Assembly: GCA_012729475.1 (NCBI GenBank)
Contig: JAAYDB010000025.1
Span: 1 to 32,561, forward strand
Length of the DNA: 32,561 nt
DNA from: Bacteroidota bacterium
Lineage (GTDB): Bacteria; Bacteroidota; Bacteroidia; Bacteroidales; VadinHA17
Direction of reading: 5' to 3'
Shown here: positions 25,663 through 32,561 of the stretch, piece by piece
How the letters are laid out: every line of letters starts with the position of its first letter
Numbering within the stretch: position 1 is the first letter of the stretch
The notes under the pieces: generated by a model
Told to the model about the DNA's origin: nothing
Database searches by the model: none
What the model saw: only the letters and a program-made list of their open reading frames with translations
Made by a program: the position numbers and the translations under genes

Positions 25663-26068
25663 AATTTTGTTATAATCTGATTTTAATGAGATTAAACGAC
25701 CGTTGATTTTTATTCGGGTATTTGCTAAAATAGACAAGCATTGATCTCAATCCAAGATAAAAAATTTAAGTTTATTAACATTCCTTATGCTAGTTATTAA
25801 CTATCTGCATTTCGCTGAATATTAGCCTATTATAAATAGAACTCAAAAGGCGGAAGAAGAGAGATCTGCCAAATCCTTTAAAAATTAGCCGATTAATGAT
25901 ACAAATACCAGTAGTCATTGGTCCGCGTCAGAAAAATCAGGAAAACTTCTTTACAAAATTATCAGAAGATAGTGTTCACCAGAAACTCCATAATCTATAT
26001 CTCTATACAAAGTTAAATGAAAAGACGAGGTATTCCAAGCTGCGTATAACTTTGTTTATGAAATACTT
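25663..26068. other. About 400-base spacer between nrdJ and waaA
   Basis: It contains the possible nrdJ TTG-extended start at 25737, a near-consensus TATCTTGG element on the reverse strand at 25752-25759, and a weak hairpin at 25849-25870. Beyond these I see no gene, RNA fold or repeat. An open frame runs across the right half on the plus strand but shows no protein family and continues antisense into waaA. Confidence 0.45.
25849..25870 (-). terminator. Weak hairpin downstream of waaA
   Basis: GGCGGA (25849-25854) can pair with TCTGCC (25865-25870), with one G-T pair, around a 10-base loop. On the reverse strand it is followed by CTTTTG. It lies about 200 bases after the waaA stop, so a terminator role is uncertain. 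Confidence 0.2.
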
Positions 26069-27292
26069 TCAGAACAATCCCTCCATAATCCTGTGTGTAG
26101 CTCCGGCATTTTCTTGTACATATCTCAGAGAGGTTTCAGATGCCTCTGTATATAGAGTATTATTATTCATGAACCGGTCGATGATCATTTCAAATTCCCT
26201 GTAATTACTGAAAGTTGCTCCGCTGCCGTTTGCTTTCATTTCAACAGCTTCCCTGAATTTATCATGTCTGGGACCGAACATTACAGGGATACCCCAGCAT
26301 GCAGGTTCAAGAACATTATGGATCCCCTTCCCGAAACCCCCGCCTACCACCGCCATCCAGGCATAGCGGTATGCAGAGGAAAGCATTCCTACATTATCTA
26401 TAATAAGAACACGTGCATCGGAGTATTCTTCCCTGAATTCAGAGAACCTGATACTTTGTACTGTCAACAGTTTCTCCAGTCGCTCAATATTTACCGGATC
26501 AGGCTCATGAGGAGCAAATACCCACTTCATTAAGGCTGGATGCATGTTGATATATTGTGTTATTATTTCTTCATCTTTCGGCCAGCTGCTACCAATAAGC
26601 AACAGTTTTTCTCCCTTTCTGAACAGTTCAAATTCCGGTATTGTTTTAGCTTCCCGGGCTATCTGCATAACGCGGTCAAAACGACTGTCTCCGGCGACAG
26701 TCACATTTGTAAACCCCTGTCTGGCAAGGATATCTTCCGATTCTCTGTCCTGAACGTAAAACCATGTGAACTTTTCCAGTATCTTCCGGAAAAACCTGCC
26801 GTACCACCTGAAGAAAAAATGGTCATCACGAAAAATACCTGAGATAAGTACAAGCGATATACCTTTATTATTAAGGGCCGAAATAAAGTGATGCCAGAAT
26901 TCATACTTGACAAAAATAACTTTCTCAGGTCTTATCAGTTCTACAAAGCGTTCTGCATTATGCCGGGTATCGGGAGGCAGATAACATACTATATCGGCAT
27001 ATTTGTAGTTTTTACGGATCTCGTAGCCCGATGGGGAAAAGAATGTAAGCACTATTTTGTATTGTGGCTTCTCATTTCTTATAGCTTCTATTACAGTCCG
27101 CCCCTGTTCAAACTCTCCCAGAGAGGCACAATGTATCCATATATATTTTGCTGCAGGGTCAACCTGCTCCTTCAGTTTTAAATACCATCCTTTACGGCCC
27201 TTTGTCCATAAATATGCTTTATGACTGAACGGAGAAAGTATCCGCGCAAAAAGAGAATACAGGAAAATACCAATATTGTATATTATCTTCAT
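26069..27292 (-). CDS. waaA: 3-deoxy-D-manno-octulosonic acid (Kdo) transferase
   Basis: A 407-residue glycosyltransferase (family GT30, also called KdtA) that adds Kdo to lipid A precursor at the inner face of the inner membrane in LPS synthesis. An N-terminal hydrophobic anchor (MKIIYNIGIFLYSLFARIL) is followed by the acceptor-binding half with HCASLGEFEQGRTVIEAI, the family signature around the catalytic base Glu. The C-terminal half has VAGDSRFDRV, APHEPD, the nucleotide-sugar site VVGGGFGKGIHNVLEP and MFGPRHDKFREA. The longer in-frame start at 27361 would lie upstream of the promoter, and the ATG at 27292 gives the natural anchor. The protein is of normal length. Confidence 0.95.
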   Translation of the reverse strand: MKIIYNIGIFLYSLFARILSPFSHKAYLWTKGRKGWYLKLKEQVDPAAKYIWIHCASLGEFEQGRTVIEAIRNEKPQYKIVLTFFSPSGYEIRKNYKYADIVCYLPPDTRHNAERFVELIRPEKVIFVKYEFWHHFISALNNKGISLVLISGIFRDDHFFFRWYGRFFRKILEKFTWFYVQDRESEDILARQGFTNVTVAGDSRFDRVMQIAREAKTIPEFELFRKGEKLLLIGSSWPKDEEIITQYINMHPALMKWVFAPHEPDPVNIERLEKLLTVQSIRFSEFREEYSDARVLIIDNVGMLSSAYRYAWMAVVGGGFGKGIHNVLEPACWGIPVMFGPRHDKFREAVEMKANGSGATFSNYREFEMIIDRFMNNNTLYTEASETSLRYVQENAGATHRIMEGLF

Positions 27293-27310
27293 TACAATTA
27301 ATTGAGAAAG

Positions 27311-27340
27311 CAAAGATATGAAAAAGGCACCAGGGCGCAA
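27311..27340 (-). promoter_or_regulatory. waaA promoter, both boxes
   Basis: Reverse-strand TTG at 27338-27340 and TATCTTTG at 27311-27318, 19 bases apart, match the Bacteroidota -33/-7 pattern. The -7 element ends 18 bases before the waaA ATG, which supports the 27292 start. Confidence 0.7.
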
Positions 27341-27438
27341 CGGTTGAAATAACCCGATCAACTGCTCATCTCAATTTATTCCGGCATACATGTTACCTTT
27401 TGTTACATTGATTCTCTGTGCCTTTAATAAATAACTTC

Positions 27439-27446
27439 TATTTTTG
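27439..27446 (+). promoter_or_regulatory. -7 promoter element (TATTTTTG) of the kinase operon
   Basis: Exact TAnnTTTG ending 24 bases before the histidine kinase ATG; the -33 region has no clear TTTG. Confidence 0.5.
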
Positions 27447-27470
27447 CACAAATACTAAACAAACCGAAAC

Positions 27471-28418
27471 ATGGTCAGACTGGTAGCCTTAATTATTTCT
27501 ATTGTGCTTCAGATAGCTGCAGCTTCAATAGCTCTTGGATTCATGAAACTTACAAAATACAGGCTCTCCTGGATACTTTTGTCTTCAGCTTTTGTCTTTA
27601 TGGCTGTTCGCAAACTAATTCAGTTCTTTGAGTTTTTCAGGGGCACTCCTTCATATGAATGGCAAATGTTAGATGAATGGATTGGTGTTCTTGTATCCTT
27701 TATGATCATTGTAGGTGTTATCCTTATAAGAGAAATATTCTATTCTCTCAAAAAAGCTGAAATAGACCGTCAGCGGACAGAAAGAAAGGTATTGAATGCC
27801 ATAATCAATACCGAAGAAAATGAAAGAAGAAGATTTGCCAACGATCTGCATGATGGTCTCGGCCCCATACTTTCAACTATCAAAATGTCTCTTTCATCTC
27901 TTGCTCCAAGAATAAACGACCCTTCAGGGACAACAATACTCAATAACACCAGCCACCTTATCAATGAAGCTATTTTCACTATAAAAGAAGTTTCCGATAA
28001 TCTGAGTCCACATGTACTTACAAATTTCGGACTGGCCAGTGCCATAAATGCCTTTACCACGAAGATCAATCAGACAAAAGCTGTTGAAGTAGATTTCAAG
28101 TCGAATATGCAGAATACAAGGATCGAAAAGGACAAGGAAGTGGTATTATACAGAGCTGCATGTGAGCTCATCAACAATGCTATAAGACATTCCGGTGCAT
28201 CCAGAATAGAGATTGAACTGAATAAACATGAAAAATTCATTACCTTGCACTTCTATGATAATGGCCGCGGTTTTGAGACTTCTTCCCTGGGAAGGGAAGA
28301 CAACAAGGGACTGGGATTATCAAACATCCAGACCCGGGTTAAAACCGTAGAAGGTGTTTTTGTACTGGAAAGTACTCCGGGAAAAGGGACCAGTGCCTTA
28401 ATAAAAATGGTTGAATAG
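27471..28418 (+). CDS. Membrane sensor histidine kinase, NarX/DesK type
   Basis: A 315-residue histidine kinase of the HisKA_3 class. About three hydrophobic helices occupy residues 3-27, 33-57 and 70-94, leaving practically no extracellular sensing domain, so the signal is probably in the membrane or cytoplasm. A short basic linker leads to the dimerisation helix ENERRRFANDLHDGLGPILS, with the phosphorylated His at 127. The ATPase domain has the N box ELINNAIRHSG and the G boxes DNGRGF and KGLGLSNIQTR. The NarL-family response regulator follows after 76 bases, so the two form a two-component pair. The sensed signal is unknown. Confidence 0.92.
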   Translation: MVRLVALIISIVLQIAAASIALGFMKLTKYRLSWILLSSAFVFMAVRKLIQFFEFFRGTPSYEWQMLDEWIGVLVSFMIIVGVILIREIFYSLKKAEIDRQRTERKVLNAIINTEENERRRFANDLHDGLGPILSTIKMSLSSLAPRINDPSGTTILNNTSHLINEAIFTIKEVSDNLSPHVLTNFGLASAINAFTTKINQTKAVEVDFKSNMQNTRIEKDKEVVLYRAACELINNAIRHSGASRIEIELNKHEKFITLHFYDNGRGFETSSLGREDNKGLGLSNIQTRVKTVEGVFVLESTPGKGTSALIKMVE

Positions 28419-28494
28419 ATTCATAATATATTAATAACCTTTTTTGACAGAACAAAACAACAGGACCTCAAGACAATCCCGGGAAATATATAAT

Positions 28495-29136
28495 ATGGAA
28501 AAGATACGTATCATAATAACTGATGATCATCAACTCTTCAGAAATGGCCTTAAGATTCTCCTGAATGCATATCCCGATTTTGAAGTTACCGGTGAAGCTG
28601 CTAACGGCAATGAATTTCTTGAATTACTCAAAAACACAGAGGCCGACATAGCCCTCATGGATATTAATATGCCTGAAGCAGATGGCATTGAGGCAACAAG
28701 AAAGGGTCTTACATTATGTCCTGAACTGAACATTATTGCCCTTTCTATGTACGGAGAAGAAGAATATTATTATAAAATGATTGATGCCGGTGCAAAAGGA
28801 TTCCTTCTGAAAGATTCAAACATAAGTGAGGTAAGAGAAGCTATCCTGACTGTAATAAAAGGTGGCAGTTATTTTTCCCAGGAATTGCTTTACAATGTCA
28901 TACAGAAGATAAAACACCGCGACAACGAAATTAAATCAGCCATCCTTTCAAAAAGAGAAAAAGAGATCCTGGTAAAGATTTGTGAAGGCCTTTCAAACCA
29001 GCAAATTGCCGATACACTGTTTATCAGCAAAAGAACTGTTGACAAACACAGGGCCAATCTTCTCGGGAAAACCAATTCCAGGAATACTGCCAGCCTTATT
29101 CTTTACGCAATAAGAAATAAGCTTATAGAGATCTGA
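28495..29136 (+). CDS. NarL/FixJ-family response regulator
   Basis: A 213-residue response regulator with a receiver domain (1-120) and a LuxR-type helix-turn-helix (about 148-205). The acidic pocket is D10-D11 (IITDDHQ), the phosphorylation site is D56 in ALMDINMP, and the conserved Lys is in FLLKDSN. The DNA-binding part contains SKREKEILVKICEGLSNQQI and KRTVDKHRANLL. The ATG at 28495 gives the family start MEKIRIIITDD; an upstream in-frame TTG at 28444 would add 17 residues unlike the family. It is the partner of the upstream kinase. The YraN-family gene starts one base after its stop. Confidence 0.93.
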   Translation: MEKIRIIITDDHQLFRNGLKILLNAYPDFEVTGEAANGNEFLELLKNTEADIALMDINMPEADGIEATRKGLTLCPELNIIALSMYGEEEYYYKMIDAGAKGFLLKDSNISEVREAILTVIKGGSYFSQELLYNVIQKIKHRDNEIKSAILSKREKEILVKICEGLSNQQIADTLFISKRTVDKHRANLLGKTNSRNTASLILYAIRNKLIEI

Positions 29137-29137
29137 T

Positions 29138-29503
29138 ATGGCCGGATTACACGATCTTGGGAAAAAAGGTGAAGATCTTGCTGCAGCTTATCTTCAGGAA
29201 AAAGGATACAGGATCATCAGGCGAAACTGGCGATCAGGCAAGAATGAAGTTGATATAATTGCCGAAGACGGGGATTTCATTGTCTTCGCCGAAGTAAAGA
29301 CACGCTCCGCGGATTTTCTTATAGACCCTGCTTCGGCTGTTACCAGGGAAAAACAAAGATCTCTCATCCATCTTGCAGAGAATTACATCAAATGGTATAA
29401 TGTATCCAGGGAATGCCGCTTTGATATTATCAGAGTTATACAAAAAAATGATAAATTTGAGATCGATCATATTGAAGATGCTTTCTACCCGACTCTGCGT
29501 TGA
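29138..29503 (+). CDS. YraN-family (UPF0102) nuclease-fold protein
   Basis: A 121-residue protein of the UPF0102/YraN family, related to Holliday-junction resolvases and restriction-type endonucleases. The fold signature is complete: an N-terminal helix with GEDLAAAYLQEKGYRIIRRN, then NEVDIIAEDGDFIVFAEVKTRS, where Asp and the E-x-K form the probable metal site. The biochemical function is not established for the family. The start is separated from the response regulator's TGA by one base, so it is cotranscribed with the two-component genes; this may be accidental linkage. Confidence 0.92.
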   Translation: MAGLHDLGKKGEDLAAAYLQEKGYRIIRRNWRSGKNEVDIIAEDGDFIVFAEVKTRSADFLIDPASAVTREKQRSLIHLAENYIKWYNVSRECRFDIIRVIQKNDKFEIDHIEDAFYPTLR

Positions 29504-29536
29504 TAGCAGATATGTTTACAACTAAAAACCAGGCAG

Positions 29537-30748
29537 ATGAGAAAAATAATTTCCCTGTTCTTTATTGCACTCACAACCTTTCACTTATCACTTGCACAGA
29601 AAAAAGAGAGAAACACTGAAACTGTAACGGCTGGATCTTACATTTTCAACTCAGTCATTGATCTGGAAGCCACTCCGGTGAAAAACCAGTCTGCCACAGG
29701 CACCTGCTGGTGTTTTGCCACTACCTCATTCATTGAGTCTGAACTGATGCGCATGGGGAAAGGAGAATACGATCTTTCAGAAATGTTTATTGTACGTCAT
29801 AATTATCTCAACAGGTTGAAAGATAATTATCTTCGCCGGGGAAAAGGGAATCTGGGACCGGGAAGCCTTTCACATGACTGGATGAAAGTGTTTACCCGGT
29901 CGGGCATTGTCCCCGATGAAATATATCCCGGCCTCAATTACGGTTCTTCTACCCATAACCACCATGAATTACAGGATTTCATCAACGCAGTTGCTGCCGT
30001 TCCGGTAGAGTTGAAAAATGAAAGCGATCAATACAAAGAGATAGTCAATGCAATACTTGATTCATATCTCGGTAAAGTACCGGACTCATTTACTTATAAA
30101 GGTATGACCTTTGATCCGGAATCTTTTGCAGATTTTCTGGGAATCAATCCTGATGATTATGTCCAGATCACCTCTTTTACCCATTTTCCATTTTATTCCA
30201 CAGGGGTCCTGGAAGTTCCTGATAACTGGTCAAAAGAACGCTTTTACAATGTTCCTCTGGATGAACTGACAGAGATAATGGACTACTCTTTTAACAATGG
30301 TTATACTGTCAACTGGGACGGAGATGTCAGTGAACCGGGGTTCTCACATACAAAAGGTTATGCCGTTATGGTCAACAATATGAGTGAGCGTAGCCAGAGC
30401 CTTACTGACAGGGAACGGTTTGAAAGACAGGAAAAAAACAGTTTTGAAAACAATCACAAACAAAAAAACACTCCGCTCCCTCCTGAAATAACCGTAACAC
30501 AGAAAATGCGCCAGGAAGGCTATGAAAACTTCACTACAACAGATGACCATCTGATGCACATGACAGGAATAGTGAAAGATCAGAACGGAACAAAATATTA
30601 TAAGACAAAAAATTCCTGGGGAACCGACAGAAACAGCTTTGGCGGATATCTTAACATCTCGGAAAACTATGTAAGGGCTAAAACACTTTTCATTATGGTC
30701 AACAAAAACGGTATCCCGCCTGCCATAAGAACGAAACTGGGAATATAA
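29537..30748 (+). CDS. Exported C1 peptidase, bleomycin-hydrolase type
   Basis: A 403-residue papain-fold cysteine peptidase of the bleomycin hydrolase/aminopeptidase C group (MEROPS C1B). A signal peptide (MRKIISLFFIALTTFHLSLA, residues 1-20) sends it to the periplasm or outside, unlike the classical cytoplasmic enzymes. The active site is complete: oxyanion Gln51, catalytic Cys57 in NQSATGTCWCF, His341 in DDHLMHMTGI, and Asn359 in KNSWG. The family's C-terminal tail that blocks the cleft ends here with TKLGI. It lies 33 bases after the YraN-family gene and may be in the same transcript. Likely role: trimming peptides outside the cytoplasm. Confidence 0.9.
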   Translation: MRKIISLFFIALTTFHLSLAQKKERNTETVTAGSYIFNSVIDLEATPVKNQSATGTCWCFATTSFIESELMRMGKGEYDLSEMFIVRHNYLNRLKDNYLRRGKGNLGPGSLSHDWMKVFTRSGIVPDEIYPGLNYGSSTHNHHELQDFINAVAAVPVELKNESDQYKEIVNAILDSYLGKVPDSFTYKGMTFDPESFADFLGINPDDYVQITSFTHFPFYSTGVLEVPDNWSKERFYNVPLDELTEIMDYSFNNGYTVNWDGDVSEPGFSHTKGYAVMVNNMSERSQSLTDRERFERQEKNSFENNHKQKNTPLPPEITVTQKMRQEGYENFTTTDDHLMHMTGIVKDQNGTKYYKTKNSWGTDRNSFGGYLNISENYVRAKTLFIMVNKNGIPPAIRTKLGI

Positions 30749-30824
30749 GGGGAAATTAAATAGTCACCTTATCATTCCCTGTCCGCACAGAGTTACCTGA
30801 ACAGATCATTAAGGCTTGTGTCAT

Positions 30825-30848
30825 ACAGTTTTTCCCGGCACTGTTTTT
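30825..30848 (+). terminator. Weak T-tailed hairpin after the peptidase gene
   Basis: ACAGT (30825-30829) pairs with ACTGT (30840-30844) around a 10-base loop, followed by TTTTC. The stem is short; it lies in the convergent gap before the LuxE-like gene's stop. Confidence 0.3.
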
Positions 30849-30859
30849 CTGTACCCTAA

Positions 30860-31849
30860 TCAGATGAACAAAAGATTGCATCCCCTTATATCACTGTTGT
30901 CAAACCTTCCTGTCACTTCAAAAGTTCCGTCGACACCCATCCTGCCAAGATCACCTGTTGAGATAAAAGAACAGGAATAAATGTTTGCCAGATCAATGAC
31001 ATTAATACCTCCTGATTTCCCGGGTTTTGTCATAAGAGAAAAAGGATCGTGCGGATCCCTTATAAGTATTTTCATCCATGGAGGAGAACGGAAAACACCC
31101 TCTCCATCCGAATAAGCCTGGCTAAGAAGCTCCGTCATACCATATTCGGAATGAATGTGCGACACTCTGAACCCTTCTTTCAGAACCGAATGAAGCTCTT
31201 CGCGTGTTATTTCTTTCCTTCTGCCCTTCATCCCTCCTGTCTCCATAATAATGGCTCCGGAAAGATCAGGTGAATATTTCTCAGCCAGGTCCAGAAGGGC
31301 AAAACTGACACCCATAAGAAAAATCTTCATCCCGTCCCTCTTTGCTTTCATCAACACAGCGATAAGAGCTTTTTCATCATTACTGTAAAAACCACTGTAT
31401 GGATTAGCACTTTTTCTGATCAGACAGTCCATCATAAACACCAGTGATGAATTTCCCCTCTCAGTGTAGGAAGGCAACAAAGCAGCTATCATGTAATCAC
31501 CGGGATCACCATAAAACATATTAAAAGCATTAAGAAGACTTTGCCGGTAAAGAGCCGTATCAGCTACATAATGCCGGCTTACGCGTAACCCGGTTGTCCC
31601 GCTGCTTTCAAAAACGACAGCAGGGGAATGTCCCCCGGTTATTATTCTGTGATCCCTGAAAAATTCCACCGGAAGAAAAGGTATCTGTTCAACATATATT
31701 ATCTTACTAATATCAATATTCAGATATTCAATAAAGAGTTTATATACCGGATTATCAGAGGCCTGATAATGAAAAATTTCAAGAGCCTTCTTATTGAAAG
31801 TATCATTGTCCTTTATGCTGAAAATATTATCAAACCTCATCCCTTTCAT
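30860..31849 (-). CDS. LuxE-like acyl-protein synthetase domain protein
   Basis: A 329-residue protein resembling the LuxE/acyl-protein synthetase family (Pfam LuxE), a branch of the adenylate-forming superfamily. SSGTTG at 82-87 is the ATP-binding loop, HSEYGMTELL (about 235-245) matches the Y-G-x-T-E motif, and STGDLGR near the C-terminus matches the T-G-D motif. In luminous bacteria LuxE activates fatty acids and passes them to LuxC; neither LuxC nor luciferase is here, so the role must differ, perhaps activating a carboxylate. The first ATG overlaps the stop of the upstream lipoprotein gene by 2 bases (ATGA), meaning translational coupling. The protein lacks a signal peptide. Confidence 0.82.
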   Translation of the reverse strand: MKGMRFDNIFSIKDNDTFNKKALEIFHYQASDNPVYKLFIEYLNIDISKIIYVEQIPFLPVEFFRDHRIITGGHSPAVVFESSGTTGLRVSRHYVADTALYRQSLLNAFNMFYGDPGDYMIAALLPSYTERGNSSLVFMMDCLIRKSANPYSGFYSNDEKALIAVLMKAKRDGMKIFLMGVSFALLDLAEKYSPDLSGAIIMETGGMKGRRKEITREELHSVLKEGFRVSHIHSEYGMTELLSQAYSDGEGVFRSPPWMKILIRDPHDPFSLMTKPGKSGGINVIDLANIYSCSFISTGDLGRMGVDGTFEVTGRFDNSDIRGCNLLFI

Positions 31850-32385
31850 TTCATGGGAAAAGTTAATGTCCCATCAGGCTGATAAACATATTCCAGTGTA
31901 CAGGTGACATATGGATAATGCCTGGTATCGTCTGCCTCTGCAGAGGTGCTTATCACTCTTATCTTTGCATACTTTTCATTACTTGTCCTGTAAAGCCATA
32001 TCTGATTTTCTTTTACATCATATCCAAGACCTTCCCACTGAAGAGGCAAAGTAAAGGACGTGAGGTTGTTAAAAGCATTTTTGCATGTTGTCGCATCGGG
32101 ATACTTATCATAGAGATAGAATGAGTTCTGATAATTTCCTGTTTCAAAGTAACATATATAGTTTCCATCATCTTCTGTTCCCATAATGGTTATAACATTG
32201 AGAGGAGCATTCTCCATGGACACCATTTCCCCTGTTGTGATTGACAGGCCATAGATATAATAGGTCTGACCCTGTTTGTCTTCATTTGTGAGGGTAACGG
32301 TACCCGAATACTGAACAGGATCTTCCCTGTCACAGGCATTGAGCAGTAAGAAAACAGTTATCAATATATAACTTGAAGTTCTCAT
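31846..32385 (-). CDS. Small lipoprotein of unknown function
   Basis: I do not recognise the family. The 179-residue protein has a signal sequence and lipobox LLLNAC, lipidated at Cys18, followed by DREDP, which is compatible with Bacteroidota lipoprotein export. The mature part is rich in aromatic and beta-type residues (TYYIYGL, YICYFETGNYQ, CTLEYVYQ), suggesting a small beta-sandwich or barrel. The start at 32385 is chosen because the signal sequence begins there and because a TATCTTTG promoter element ends four bases before it. The longer reading from 32442 would place the promoter inside the gene. It is translationally coupled to the LuxE-like gene. Confidence 0.8.
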   Translation of the reverse strand: MRTSSYILITVFLLLNACDREDPVQYSGTVTLTNEDKQGQTYYIYGLSITTGEMVSMENAPLNVITIMGTEDDGNYICYFETGNYQNSFYLYDKYPDATTCKNAFNNLTSFTLPLQWEGLGYDVKENQIWLYRTSNEKYAKIRVISTSAEADDTRHYPYVTCTLEYVYQPDGTLTFPMK

Positions 32386-32389
32386 AATA

Positions 32390-32397
32390 CAAAGATA
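32390..32397 (-). promoter_or_regulatory. -7 promoter element (TATCTTTG), leaderless arrangement
   Basis: Exact TAnnTTTG on the reverse strand, separated from the lipoprotein ATG by four bases. Transcription would begin at or next to the ATG, giving an mRNA with no leader. Confidence 0.5.
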
Positions 32398-32561
32398 GGT
32401 TTTTTTAGGCTTTGTTTTTTTAACCCGGCAATAAGACAGCATTATATGTACATAGAAAAACGATCTGCGGAAGAGTGTTTTCCTGCAGGGGATAAGCCAA
32501 CTAATTCCGTGAAGCGGAGTCCGGATACATTTTTTTTGCTTTGCATTTTCTCCTCTCAGGC

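Noticed and set aside
25896-26204. 102-codon open frame on the plus strand
   Set aside because: Its second half is antisense to waaA and the first half has no recognisable domain.
32504-32537. Hairpin ATTCCG/CGGAGT followed later by a T run
   Set aside because: Nine bases separate the stem from the T run, and no plus-strand gene precedes it within the window.
1-32561. Mobile elements, phage genes, CRISPR arrays or a defence island
   Set aside because: No transposase, integrase, regularly spaced repeats or toxin-antitoxin pair is visible; genes are ordinary chromosomal ones.

Overview
The window looks like a chromosomal housekeeping segment of a Bacteroidota bacterium, most likely an anaerobic member of the Bacteroidales/Marinilabiliales lineage (inference). 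Reasons: the base composition is moderately AT-rich; ten intergenic copies of the Bacteroidota -7 promoter element TAnnTTTG lie just before genes, several of them TATCTTTG; ribosome-binding sites are weak; and the protein set includes a BACON-CotH lipoprotein, a B12-dependent ribonucleotide reductase, a Kdo transferase of LPS synthesis and a secreted bleomycin-hydrolase-like peptidase. I see no insertion sequence, phage gene, integrase, CRISPR array or rRNA.

Layout. 1-3.2 kb: a flavin oxidoreductase, folB, a six-helix membrane protein overlapping a small winged-helix regulator, and an exported metallo-beta-lactamase-fold hydrolase. 3.2-8.2 kb: an exported serine hydrolase, glnS, a tRNA-Gln(CTG) right behind glnS, and gldA on the opposite strand. 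8.2-11.2 kb: a 478-base spacer with what may be the tail of a decayed gene, a CotH-family lipoprotein and a SiaC-family protein. 11.3-14.5 kb: carB without carA. 14.8-17.7 kb: a TerB-like protein, then an exported O-methyltransferase followed 9 bases later by an APC permease. 17.7-20.6 kb: a tight reverse operon gltX-tatD-tcdA with overlapping genes. 20.8-23.0 kb: tdh-kbl, the complete two-step threonine-to-glycine pathway. 23.0-27.3 kb: nrdJ and waaA, both reverse. 27.5-30.7 kb: a histidine kinase and NarL-type response regulator, a YraN-family nuclease-fold protein and a secreted C1 peptidase. 30.9-32.4 kb: a small lipoprotein translationally coupled to a LuxE-like acyl-protein synthetase.

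How the genes fit together: three parts concern charging or modifying tRNA (GlnRS with its tRNA, GluRS, TcdA), and others concern central nitrogen and nucleotide metabolism (CarB, Tdh/Kbl, NrdJ) and the envelope (WaaA and several exported proteins). I found no convincing undescribed multi-gene system. The observations most worth checking are the lipoprotein/LuxE-like pair with an apparently leaderless promoter, the glnS-tRNA-Gln pairing, the exported methyltransferase-permease pair, the membrane-protein/winged-helix pair, and two structured intergenic regions.
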